DNA from: Fidelibacterota bacterium
GTDB lineage: Bacteria; Fidelibacterota; Marinisomatia; Marinisomatales; UBA1611
Direction of reading: 5' to 3'
Assembly: GCA_012964275.1 (NCBI GenBank)
Contig: DTUG01000131.1
Coordinates: 1-11,915, forward strand
DNA: 11,915 nucleotides
In this document: positions 1 to 7,128 of the stretch, piece by piece
How the letters are laid out: each line of letters starts with the position of its first letter
How positions within the stretch are numbered: the stretch's first letter is position 1
Program-made: the position numbers and the translations under genes
Notes under the pieces: model-generated
What the model saw: the letters and a program-made list of their open reading frames with translations, nothing else
Databases searched by the model: none
What the model was told of the DNA's origin: nothing

Positions 1-1
1 C

Positions 2-1099
2 CATCTTCGCGATTCCGGACTGGATGTAAAAACGGGGATAGCCTACACCGGTGTCTTGGGTGTGCTGAAGGGCGGCAAACCGGGTCCGGTCGTAGCCGTT
101 CGTGCGGATATGGACGCCCTGCCGGTAACGGAAGACACCGACCTGCCTTTCAGGTCCACTGTCCGAACCGTTTACAATGATATTGATGTGGGAGTCATGC
201 ACGCCTGCGGCCATGATATTCATACTTCGGTCCAGCTGGGTGTGGTCTCGGTTCTCTCTTCCATCAAAAAGCAGCTTCCGGGAACGGTCATGTTCATATT
301 TCAGCCGGCGGAAGAAGGCCCACCGCCTGGTGAAAAAGGCGGGGCAGATCTCATGCTTGAAGAAGGCCTTTTTGATGAGCTAAAACCTGAAGCTGTCTTT
401 GGGCTCCACAGCCATTCAGGCCTGGAATCCGGTGAGCTTGGTTTTACAGTGGGTCCGGCCATGGCGGCAGTGGATCATTTTTACATAACCGTGAAGGGTA
501 AACAGTCCCATGGTGCCTATCCCCATAAATCCGTGGATCCTATCGTTATGGCTTCGGAAGTGGTGACGGCTTTCCAGACCATTCGTTCCCGCACCCTCTC
601 GCCCCTAGAGCCCAGTGTGGTTACCGTGGGAATCATCCGGGGCGGAGAACGGTTCAATATTATTCCCGCAGAAGTTTACATGGAAGGTACCGTCCGTACC
701 TATAATACAGCTGTCCAGGACCAGGTTGAACAGCGCATGCGTGAGATACTGGGGGGCATCACATCTGCCTATGTCGGGTCATATGAATTAAAATACAATC
801 GCGGCACACCGGCGACGATCAATGATCCTGAACTTGCTGAAAAAATGCTGCCTACTCTGAGACGCGTTATTGGTGATGACAAGGTCAAGATGATGGATCC
901 GGTCATGGGTGGCGAAGACTTTGCTTACTTTGCCAATGAAGTTCCAGGGTTTTATTATCGCCTGGGAGTGGTTAAGCCAGGTACGGTCTCCGGCTGGGTT
1001 CACACACCCACTTTCCGCGCCGATGATTCTTGTCTTGAAACCGGGATAAGGGCTATGTCCAACCTCCTGGTCGATTTCCTGGAATCGGGTGGGATGTAG
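2..1099 (+). CDS. M20D-family metal-dependent amidohydrolase, 5'-partial
   Basis: This is a zinc- or manganese-type aminoacylase/carboxypeptidase of the M20D group (IAA-amino-acid hydrolase, hippurate hydrolase and N-acyl-amino-acid amidohydrolase relatives). Such enzymes cleave the amide bond of N-acyl amino acids. The reading frame is open from base 2, so the true start lies left of the window. 365 residues are visible, and full-length relatives have about 390-430. Metal-ligand motifs are all present: Cys and His in MHACGHD (codons at 206 and 212), the Glu pair in QPAEEGP (311 and 314), His in GLHSH (407) and the late His in WVHTP (1001). RADMDALP (near 102-125) and GGEDFAYF (near 910-933) are also typical. 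The dimerisation domain lies between GELGFTVGP and the IIPAEV motif. No signal peptide can be judged because the N terminus is missing. The nitrilase-like gene starts 67 bases downstream, so the two may share a transcript. The family is certain; the substrate is not known. Confidence 0.95.
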   Translation, partial: HLRDSGLDVKTGIAYTGVLGVLKGGKPGPVVAVRADMDALPVTEDTDLPFRSTVRTVYNDIDVGVMHACGHDIHTSVQLGVVSVLSSIKKQLPGTVMFIFQPAEEGPPPGEKGGADLMLEEGLFDELKPEAVFGLHSHSGLESGELGFTVGPAMAAVDHFYITVKGKQSHGAYPHKSVDPIVMASEVVTAFQTIRSRTLSPLEPSVVTVGIIRGGERFNIIPAEVYMEGTVRTYNTAVQDQVEQRMREILGGITSAYVGSYELKYNRGTPATINDPELAEKMLPTLRRVIGDDKVKMMDPVMGGEDFAYFANEVPGFYYRLGVVKPGTVSGWVHTPTFRADDSCLETGIRAMSNLLVDFLESGGM

Positions 1100-1166
1100 T
1101 TTAACGGACCCTGCTCAGCGCCGAATACAATGAGACTTCTTTTAAATAAATAGATCGGAGAATGTT

Positions 1167-1964
1167 ATGAAGACCATCGTAGTGCAATGGGACTGCCGCT
1201 TTGGTGATCCGGAATTCAATTTCGGCCGGGCAATGGAGCTCATGGACCGGGAGCCCGCAGATATATATGTCCTGCCGGAACTCTGCCTGTCCGGATACAA
1301 CTTTAAGGATAAGCAGGAAGTAGATTACCTATCGGAAGAGTCTCATGGCGCCTACGCGCACCGATTCATGGACCTTGCCCGCAGCAGGAATTGCTTCCTG
1401 GCCTATGGCTTTGCCGAAAAGGCTTCTGCAGGGATCTATAATTCTGCAAACCTTATTGGGCCTGATGGCCTTATCGGCACCTATCGGAAGATTCATCTTT
1501 TTAACCGGGAGACTCTCTTCTTTCTCCCTGGTGACCGTCCCTTTAGGGTATACGAGACCCCGGTGGGGAAACTGGGGCTCATGGTCTGCTTCGACTGGTT
1601 CTTCCCCGAGTCAGCCAGGACCCTGGCACTCCAGGGTGCCGAATTGATCCTTCATCCGTCCAACCTGGTCCTGTCCTGGTGTCCCGATGCCATGCGCTAC
1701 CACGCTCTTTGGAATGGTGTTTATACCGCCACATCCAACCGCATCGGCAGGGAAGACCGGGGCGGACACGTGTTCGAGTATATTGGCCGTTCCATTATCT
1801 ATTCGCCGCAGGGCGAACTGCTGGCTGAAGCACCCCTGGAGCAGGAAGGTATCTGTTCCGCTGAATTAGACCTGTCTTTGGCCAGGGAAAAGGACTTGAA
1901 TGAATACAACGACCGGATCCAAAGCCGCCAGCCTGAATTCTACTCCGATATTAGTGTCACTTGA
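1167..1964 (+). CDS. Nitrilase-superfamily carbon-nitrogen hydrolase (amidase)
   Basis: This 265-residue cytoplasmic enzyme belongs to the nitrilase/carbon-nitrogen hydrolase superfamily, which hydrolyses non-peptide C-N bonds in small amides or N-carbamoyl compounds through a Glu-Lys-Cys triad. All three catalytic positions are visible: Glu38 in PELCLSGY, Lys108 in YRKIHLF and Cys141 in MVCFDWFFPE. The fold runs from the N-terminal beta strand (MKTIVVQWD) to the usual end, and the length is normal for the single-domain amidase branches. The start is supported by a Shine-Dalgarno sequence GGAG at 1157-1160, six bases before the ATG. There is no signal peptide. It follows an M20D amidohydrolase and precedes an exported peptidase, so a role in breakdown of amide-containing amino-acid derivatives is a fair inference. 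The exact substrate (omega-amide, carbamoyl or other) cannot be read from the sequence. Confidence 0.93.
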   Translation: MKTIVVQWDCRFGDPEFNFGRAMELMDREPADIYVLPELCLSGYNFKDKQEVDYLSEESHGAYAHRFMDLARSRNCFLAYGFAEKASAGIYNSANLIGPDGLIGTYRKIHLFNRETLFFLPGDRPFRVYETPVGKLGLMVCFDWFFPESARTLALQGAELILHPSNLVLSWCPDAMRYHALWNGVYTATSNRIGREDRGGHVFEYIGRSIIYSPQGELLAEAPLEQEGICSAELDLSLAREKDLNEYNDRIQSRQPEFYSDISVT

Positions 1965-2062
1965 TTTAAGCATTAGTATTCTCATGTTCATTTTCAATCC
2001 GATACCTTTTTGTTTGCGGAGTTTAAGGGCAATTAAATTCAAGGATGATTAAGGGGCAACTC

Positions 2063-3967
2063 ATGAAACAGATAGTTTTGTTTATTATTTTATTCAACCT
2101 GGTCTTTTCCCAGGATCGCCGCGAAGTGGGCAAACTGATCATGGAAAATGTTCCGGAGATTCCCAAGGAAGTAGAAGAGCGGTCCCGCCAGTACCGGAAT
2201 ACCCGCTCAGCAACCTGCCGCTCCTGGCTGCATGACGGCAGCGGTATGATCATCGGTACCCGTTTCGGGGAAACGTCCCAGATTCACATTTTGGAGCAGC
2301 CCATGGGCGCCCGCAGCCAGATCACATTTTTTGAAGAGCCTGTCAGCGGCGGCAATTCCTGTCCGGATCCGAATAGGAATGGATTCCTGTTCTCAAAGGA
2401 TATCGGTGGCAGTGAATTCTACCAGATCTATTATTTTGATCTGAACTCAGGGGAATCGGCCATGCTGACAGATGGGGAATCCCGGAACGGCCTCGGCCCC
2501 TGGTCGAATAGTGGCAGGAATTTTGCCTTTACATCCAATATGGGTAATGGCGTTGACATGAATGTCTATATGGGTGATATTAATGGCAATCACACGCCCC
2601 TGGTCCAGGAGCCAGGCTACTGGTTTCCCCGGAGCTGGTCCCCCGATGACAGCCGGCTGCTGGTAGGGAAATACGTATCCATCAATGAATCCTATGTGTA
2701 CATCGTAGATGTGAAATCCGGTAAAATGACCCCGTTTAATCCCAGTGATGAAAGGATAAGCTACGGCGGAGCCGCGTTCAGCAAGGATGGCAAGGGGATC
2801 TACTATTCATCGGATGAAGGGACTGAATTTCGACACATGCGCTATTATAATTCTGCCCGGGACAAACACACCATCCTGACCGGTCATATCCCCTGGGATG
2901 TGCAGGGTTTCTCCCAGTCAGATAACGGAAGACACCTGGCCTTTACCACCAACGAGGATGCCATTTCCCATCTCCGTGTGGTCCGCACGGCCGGTTTCAA
3001 GGAAATGAAAATACCGGAATTGCCCATGGGCCGGGTCGGCGGGCTTGATTTTAGTCCAGATGGCAGCAGGCTGGCGGTAAACCTGAATGCCCCCCGGACA
3101 CCTGGGGATGTGTACGTCCTGAACCTCCGTAACCGGAGCTTGACCCAGTGGACCCAGAGCGAAGTAGGAGGCCTGGACACAGAAAGTTTCTCCGAGCCGG
3201 AACTGATACACGTCAATTCATTCGATGGCCTGAGAGTGCCCGGGTTTATCTACAGGCCGAGCGGTCCCGGCCCCCATCCCGTGGTGGTTTACATTCATGG
3301 CGGTCCTGAGAGCCAGTTTCGGCCCAGCTTTTCATCCTGGGTCCAGTACTGGGTGAAAGAACTGGGCGCAGCGGTGCTGGCAACAAATGTCCGCGGCTCT
3401 TCCGGATTTGGAAAGACCTATGTTCAGCTGGACAATGGCTACAGGCGGGAAGATTCTGTGAAGGATATTGGTGTCTTCCTGGATTGGATCACGGACCAGC
3501 CGGACCTGGATCAGGACCGTGTTGCTGTTTTTGGCGGATCCTATGGCGGGTATATGGTTTTAGCTTCCATGACCCATTTTAATGATCGTCTGCGCTGTGC
3601 CGTAGATGTGGTTGGGATCTCAAATTTTGTTTCTTTTTTGAAGAATACCAAAGCCTACCGCCGGGACCTGCGCCGTGTGGAATATGGTGATGAACGGGAT
3701 CCGGATATGCGCCGACACCTGGAACAAATTTCACCCAATAACAATGCGAAAAAGATCACCAAGCCCATCTTTATTATCCAGGGTTATAATGATCCACGCG
3801 TACCCGTAACTGAAGCAGAACAGATGCGGGACGTGATCCGCAGCAATGGGGGTGATGTCTGGTATATGGTGGCCATGGATGAAGGTCACGGCTTCCAAAA
3901 AAAATTCAACCGGGATTATTATGCTAATGCAGTAAGTCTCTTTCTGGAAAAATATTTATTAGATTAA
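2063..3967 (+). CDS. Exported S9-family prolyl-oligopeptidase-like serine peptidase
   Basis: This is a 634-residue exported serine peptidase of family S9 (acylaminoacyl-peptidase/dipeptidyl-peptidase-like), which cleaves oligopeptides. I chose the ATG at 2063 over the in-frame ATG at 2045. AAGGGG at 2051-2056 sits six bases upstream of it, and it begins directly with a signal peptide (residues 1-16, cleavage VFS|Q). The upstream ATG has its AAGG touching the start codon. Residues about 40-390 form a beta-propeller with PD40/WD40-like blades (WSPDDSRLL, AFSKDGKGIYY, DFSPDGSRLAV). Residues about 400-634 are the alpha/beta-hydrolase domain with the oxyanion-side HGGP motif. The catalytic triad is Ser493 in GGSYGG, Asp577 in GYNDPR and His609 in DEGHGF. 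There is no C-terminal sorting domain, so a periplasmic location is likely. The propeller normally limits access to short peptides. Family assignment is firm; peptide specificity is unknown. Confidence 0.95.
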   Translation: MKQIVLFIILFNLVFSQDRREVGKLIMENVPEIPKEVEERSRQYRNTRSATCRSWLHDGSGMIIGTRFGETSQIHILEQPMGARSQITFFEEPVSGGNSCPDPNRNGFLFSKDIGGSEFYQIYYFDLNSGESAMLTDGESRNGLGPWSNSGRNFAFTSNMGNGVDMNVYMGDINGNHTPLVQEPGYWFPRSWSPDDSRLLVGKYVSINESYVYIVDVKSGKMTPFNPSDERISYGGAAFSKDGKGIYYSSDEGTEFRHMRYYNSARDKHTILTGHIPWDVQGFSQSDNGRHLAFTTNEDAISHLRVVRTAGFKEMKIPELPMGRVGGLDFSPDGSRLAVNLNAPRTPGDVYVLNLRNRSLTQWTQSEVGGLDTESFSEPELIHVNSFDGLRVPGFIYRPSGPGPHPVVVYIHGGPESQFRPSFSSWVQYWVKELGAAVLATNVRGSSGFGKTYVQLDNGYRREDSVKDIGVFLDWITDQPDLDQDRVAVFGGSYGGYMVLASMTHFNDRLRCAVDVVGISNFVSFLKNTKAYRRDLRRVEYGDERDPDMRRHLEQISPNNNAKKITKPIFIIQGYNDPRVPVTEAEQMRDVIRSNGGDVWYMVAMDEGHGFQKKFNRDYYANAVSLFLEKYLLD

Positions 3968-4065
3968 ATACCGATCGATTTTAATGACTCTTGCTATCCA
4001 TTTCTGTTTTTTGACAGTTATCAGTACTGTAGACTGGTATCTTTATTGCAAAATATTTACTTAGG

Positions 4066-4320
4066 GTGATTATCGAAAAAACATTTATAACACTGCTTCG
4101 ATGGGGTCTGCGCTTCCATAGTATTTTTCACGTACTTGAGTTTATTTCCGCCATTATCGAAAATGCTTACGTCACCGCCGGGATCGCTTTTTTTGCCGGA
4201 ACCATCGAAGTATTAGCCAGTTTTCTGTTGCCCCATGAGCATGTCCATTTTAAAGGTCTGATTCCCACTGTTCATAAAGAATTTGATGATGATCATGATG
4301 AAAAACAGTCGTCATCGTAG
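4066..4320 (+). CDS. Small putative membrane protein with His/Asp-rich tail
   Basis: I do not recognise this 84-residue protein. The frame is open from 4033, and the only ordinary start candidate is GTG at 4066. A purine-rich TTAGGG overlaps that start, so the ribosome-binding geometry is poor and the N terminus is uncertain. Residues 7-31 form a moderately hydrophobic, possibly amphipathic segment (with Arg12, Arg16, His18, His22). Residues 34-55 are a clear membrane helix (AYVTAGIAFFAGTIEVLASF). The tail is charged and histidine-rich: HEHVHF at 57-62, then His70, three Asp residues, His77, Asp78 and a Ser run. This could bind metal, but that is speculation. A TTGACA sequence at 4011-4016 upstream resembles a -35 element, but no good -10 follows. 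Composition and an open frame of this size favour a real gene; it could still be spurious. Confidence 0.55.
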   Translation: MIIEKTFITLLRWGLRFHSIFHVLEFISAIIENAYVTAGIAFFAGTIEVLASFLLPHEHVHFKGLIPTVHKEFDDDHDEKQSSS

Positions 4321-4453
4321 AGTTTAAGGGCACTACGGACGGATTTGAAACTGGTCCATAGCCTGTGTTGGGATCCATGGGAGATATCGGTGAAATCAAT
4401 AAACACCGGCCTGAAAAAAGTGAATAGGATATCCCGCTGGTAACTTATATTCC
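4321..4453. other. Non-coding gap between the small genes
   Basis: I see no gene here. A 16-codon frame from ATG 4377 is too short and has no ribosome site. The left edge carries a copy of a 13-base sequence, GAGTTTAAGGGCA at 4320-4332, that also occurs at 2019-2031 just ahead of the S9 peptidase gene. Confidence 0.45.
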
Positions 4454-4459
4454 TATAAT
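4454..4459 (+). promoter_or_regulatory. Candidate -10 box for the small coiled-coil gene
   Basis: A perfect TATAAT lies 24 bases before the ATG at 4484, which would give a short leader still containing the AGGAG ribosome-binding site at 4471-4475. There is no recognisable TTGACA at the matching -35 position, and group-specific sigma factors in these bacteria often use other motifs. This is only a candidate. Confidence 0.28.
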
Positions 4460-4483
4460 TCATAGCCGTTAGGAGACAGCCAT

Positions 4484-4777
4484 ATGATAATACGAATGCT
4501 CATACCCCTGATCATGATTATATCCATTACGTCCGGACAAAAACCGTTAAAAGAAAAACCGCAGGATGGAAAATTCCTTGAAATAAAAGTGGACGACCCT
4601 AACCTGCAGCGGGAGATTGATGCCTTAAGGGGAATGTTTCAGTCTGATCTGGCACAGCTAAAGCAGAAACACAAGGAAGAAAAAAAGTCACTCCGAAAAT
4701 CCTACAAGGAAAAATTGAAAGCTTTGCGGAAAAAGGCTAAACAAAAAAGGAAGAAGCAGAAACGGCCTGGTAATTGA
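4484..4777 (+). CDS. Small secreted lysine-rich coiled-coil protein
   Basis: This 97-residue protein has no family I recognise. The start is well supported by AGGAG at 4471-4475, eight bases before the ATG. Residues 1-18 look like a signal peptide (hydrophobic run after Arg4, cleavage near TSG|Q). The mature part begins with a Pro/Lys linker, and from about residue 38 it is a continuous predicted helix with heptad-like spacing (LQREIDALRGMFQSDLAQLK). From residue 60 it becomes extremely basic (repeated Lys/Arg, e.g. KKAKQKRKKQK), with a few Ser and Tyr among the lysines (SLRKSYKEK). A basic secreted coiled coil could bind nucleic acid, anionic polysaccharide or another protein, or act as a periplasmic chaperone-like factor; none of these is shown. 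It is followed by a terminator and lies 102 bases upstream of the CotH-like gene. A low-complexity composition of this kind can make homologues hard to find. Confidence 0.8.
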   Translation: MIIRMLIPLIMIISITSGQKPLKEKPQDGKFLEIKVDDPNLQREIDALRGMFQSDLAQLKQKHKEEKKSLRKSYKEKLKALRKKAKQKRKKQKRPGN

Positions 4778-4797
4778 GCGGCAGGTCATATTCTATT

Positions 4798-4828
4798 GAA
4801 AGCCCCGTCACCTTTGGCGGGGTTTTTT
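4798..4828 (+). terminator. Rho-independent terminator after the coiled-coil gene
   Basis: The stem CCCCG (4803-4807) pairs with CGGGG (4818-4822). It is extended outward by AAAG (4799-4802) against the first T residues and is followed by a run of six T at 4823-4828. The loop contains CC-TTT-GG, which can pair further. It closes the transcript of the gene ending at 4777, so the CotH-like gene at 4880 probably needs its own promoter within the 51 bases that follow. Confidence 0.88.
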
Positions 4829-4879
4829 ATTTTTGGCGTAAATTATTCATAAGAATGGAAGAGCTCTTGAGATTATAAA

Positions 4880-7063
4880 ATGAGTACAAAAGGATTAAAT
4901 ATTTTAGCTTTTTTCTCTGTGCTGTCGATTGCCTTTACTCAGGATCATTGGGAAACTGCTATCTATGCCGAAGATGACTGGTCATATCGGGTTCCAATAT
5001 CAGAACTGCCGTCTGATTGGAATACCCTGGATTTTGATGATTCGGCCTGGTTGACAGGGCCCGGTGGATTCGGATATAGCGATGGAGACGATGGAACGGA
5101 GATCGACCCGGCCATTTCCGTCTATCTCCGCCGCATATTTACGGTCACGGACGCCGGAAAGCTGGTCAAAGCGGTCCTGCACGCTGATTATGATGATGGC
5201 TTTGTTGGCTACCTGAACGGAACAGAGATTGGGCGATCATTTAATTTGGGAGAGCCGGGATCCTTCATTCCTTACGATGAAACCACCAGCATTGACCATG
5301 AAGCAAGCCTGTACTCGGGTGGGTACCCTGAAGCATATGCCGTGGACTCTCTGCAGCTGGACTCTTTGCTAACAGATGGGGAAAATGTACTGGCCCTGCA
5401 GGTTCATAATGTGGGTATAACATCATCCGATATGTCCAGTAACTTTTTTCTGTCCTTTGGGATCGCCGATGGATCCAGCCACTATGGTCCCACTCCGGAC
5501 TGGTTTCTGCCGCCGGTAAGCTACGGCGAATCAAATATACCTATTATTATGATCGACACCTATGGACAAGAGATCCCGGATGAACCGCGAATCCCTGCCT
5601 ATATGGGAATCATAGATAATGAATCAGGTATTAACCATATTGATGATCCTTTCAATGATTATGAAGGCAACATCACCATCGAAAAGCGGGGAAATTCATC
5701 CCAATGGCAGGGGAAACCGCCCTACCGTTTTGAAACAGTAGGCGCAGACGGTGAAAACAACAATGTATCGCTGTTGGGTATGCCGGAAGAAAATGACTGG
5801 GTTCTCTATGCGCCCTGGCAGGACAAGACCATGATCCGGAATGTTTTAACCTATCAGCTATCAAATGAGATGGGCCGGTATGCTTCTCGGACACGGTATT
5901 GTGAACTATATCTGAATGGAGATTATCGCGGTGTTTATGTTTTGATGGAAAAGATCAAGCGGGATCAAAACAGGATCGATATATCAAGGCTGGAACCCGA
6001 TGAGACCACGGGAGATGACGTTACCGGCGGATATATTTTGAAATTCGATTGGTACTGGACCGGCGATAACATTGGTGGTTTTGAGAGCGATTATGATGGT
6101 ATGCTCTATAATTATCATTATCCCCAGCCAGATGACATTGTGCCGGAACAGGAACAATACATCCAGCAATATATTTATGATTTTGAAACAGTGATGCTGA
6201 ACCCGGATTACTCTAACACCGAAACAGGGTACCCTGCCATCATGAATGTGGAATCATTTGTTGATCTGGTCCTTTTACAGGATCTTTCTAAAAATGTGGA
6301 TGCGTACCGACTGAGCACCTACATATACAAAGATAAAGATAGTGAAGACGGCCGGCTCACTGCCGGTCCAGTATGGGATGTTAATCATGGCTATGGGAAC
6401 TGTGATTATGGTGAAACATGGCTCACGGATGGTTGGCTTTTGGAGTATGAGCCTATTGATGATCAGTTGGCTTTCTGGTGGGAACTCCTATGGCAGGATG
6501 AAAATTTTCAGAATAAAGTATCAGAAAGGTTTACGGAATTACGGTCTACCATTTTATCGGAAAACCATATTAATGCGATCATTGATAGTGTTGTGAACTA
6601 TTTAGGACCGGCTATTGAAAGGAATTTCAGCCGGTGGCCCCTGCTCGGTATCTATGTCTGGCCAAATTATTATGTATTCGATACGTATGAAGAAGAAATT
6701 GATTATTTGAAATCATGGACAGCAGAGCGGTTAGTGTGGATGGATGAACAGATTTTATTAACGGTCAATGGTCAACCAGTCCCAGCCGGGTTTAGCCTGG
6801 AATATCCGTACCCAAATCCATTTAATCCCAATACCACTATTGAGTTCAACCTCCCAAAAGATAGCTGGGTCAATTTGACCATTTATGATGTTATGGGACG
6901 AAAGATAAAAACACTCGTGAATTCTGATAAATTTTCAGGAAATCATTTTGCCACTTGGGACGCTACGAATGATGACGGCGAAATTGTTTCTACAGGCGTG
7001 TATCCTTATTGGTTACGGGTTGGTGATAATAGTGTGACAGGAAGTCTGTTATTTTTAAAATGA
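4880..7063 (+). CDS. CotH-family kinase-like surface protein with type IX sorting domain
   Basis: This 727-residue exported protein has three parts. A signal peptide (residues 1-20, cleavage AFT|Q) is followed by a beta-sandwich region (about 23-200) that resembles galactose-binding-like modules often found in such proteins. The central region (about 220-610) is a CotH kinase domain. It shows KRGNSS (269-274), NDWVLYAPWQDK (305-316), YLNGDYRGVYVLMEKIK (ending at Lys360), GGYILKFD and GPVWDVNHGYGN with Asp500 and Asn502. In this family the WD-N/D-G motif fits metal and ATP binding, and Bacillus CotH phosphorylates spore-coat proteins. The last ~86 residues (from YPYPNPFNP at 642) are a type A sorting domain of the type IX secretion system, so the protein should be moved across the outer membrane. 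The ATG at 4880 has only a weak purine stretch upstream. It follows a terminator, so it is probably a separate transcript. Family and sorting are secure; the substrate is unknown. Confidence 0.92.
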   Translation: MSTKGLNILAFFSVLSIAFTQDHWETAIYAEDDWSYRVPISELPSDWNTLDFDDSAWLTGPGGFGYSDGDDGTEIDPAISVYLRRIFTVTDAGKLVKAVLHADYDDGFVGYLNGTEIGRSFNLGEPGSFIPYDETTSIDHEASLYSGGYPEAYAVDSLQLDSLLTDGENVLALQVHNVGITSSDMSSNFFLSFGIADGSSHYGPTPDWFLPPVSYGESNIPIIMIDTYGQEIPDEPRIPAYMGIIDNESGINHIDDPFNDYEGNITIEKRGNSSQWQGKPPYRFETVGADGENNNVSLLGMPEENDWVLYAPWQDKTMIRNVLTYQLSNEMGRYASRTRYCELYLNGDYRGVYVLMEKIKRDQNRIDISRLEPDETTGDDVTGGYILKFDWYWTGDNIGGFESDYDGMLYNYHYPQPDDIVPEQEQYIQQYIYDFETVMLNPDYSNTETGYPAIMNVESFVDLVLLQDLSKNVDAYRLSTYIYKDKDSEDGRLTAGPVWDVNHGYGNCDYGETWLTDGWLLEYEPIDDQLAFWWELLWQDENFQNKVSERFTELRSTILSENHINAIIDSVVNYLGPAIERNFSRWPLLGIYVWPNYYVFDTYEEEIDYLKSWTAERLVWMDEQILLTVNGQPVPAGFSLEYPYPNPFNPNTTIEFNLPKDSWVNLTIYDVMGRKIKTLVNSDKFSGNHFATWDATNDDGEIVSTGVYPYWLRVGDNSVTGSLLFLK

Positions 7064-7097
7064 TAGTTCTGAATTTGAAAATCATCCAACTAGTTGC

Positions 7098-7128
7098 TCA
7101 CAATTCGTAGGTACTAAATAAATTGTGA
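7098..7128 (+). promoter_or_regulatory. Inverted repeat enclosing the GTG start of the ASST-like gene
   Basis: The 8-base arm TCACAATT at 7098-7105 is perfectly complementary to AATTGTGA at 7121-7128, with 15 bases between. The second arm contains the GTG start codon at 7125-7127. In RNA this could form a hairpin hiding the start; in DNA it could be an operator. Function is inferred only, and an 8-base AT-rich pairing can occur by chance. Confidence 0.4.

Noticed and set aside
2045..2062. Upstream in-frame ATG as start of the S9 peptidase
   Set aside because: Its AAGG touches the start codon, while the ATG at 2063 has a well-spaced AAGGGG and begins a normal signal peptide.
4013..4030. Hairpin ACAGT...ACTGT after the S9 peptidase as a terminator
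   Set aside because: Five-base AT-mixed stem with no following T-run.
4011..4040. Promoter with TTGACA at 4011-4016 before the small membrane protein
   Set aside because: No acceptable -10 at 16-18 bases (only TGGTAT), and sigma-70 consensus may not apply in this group.
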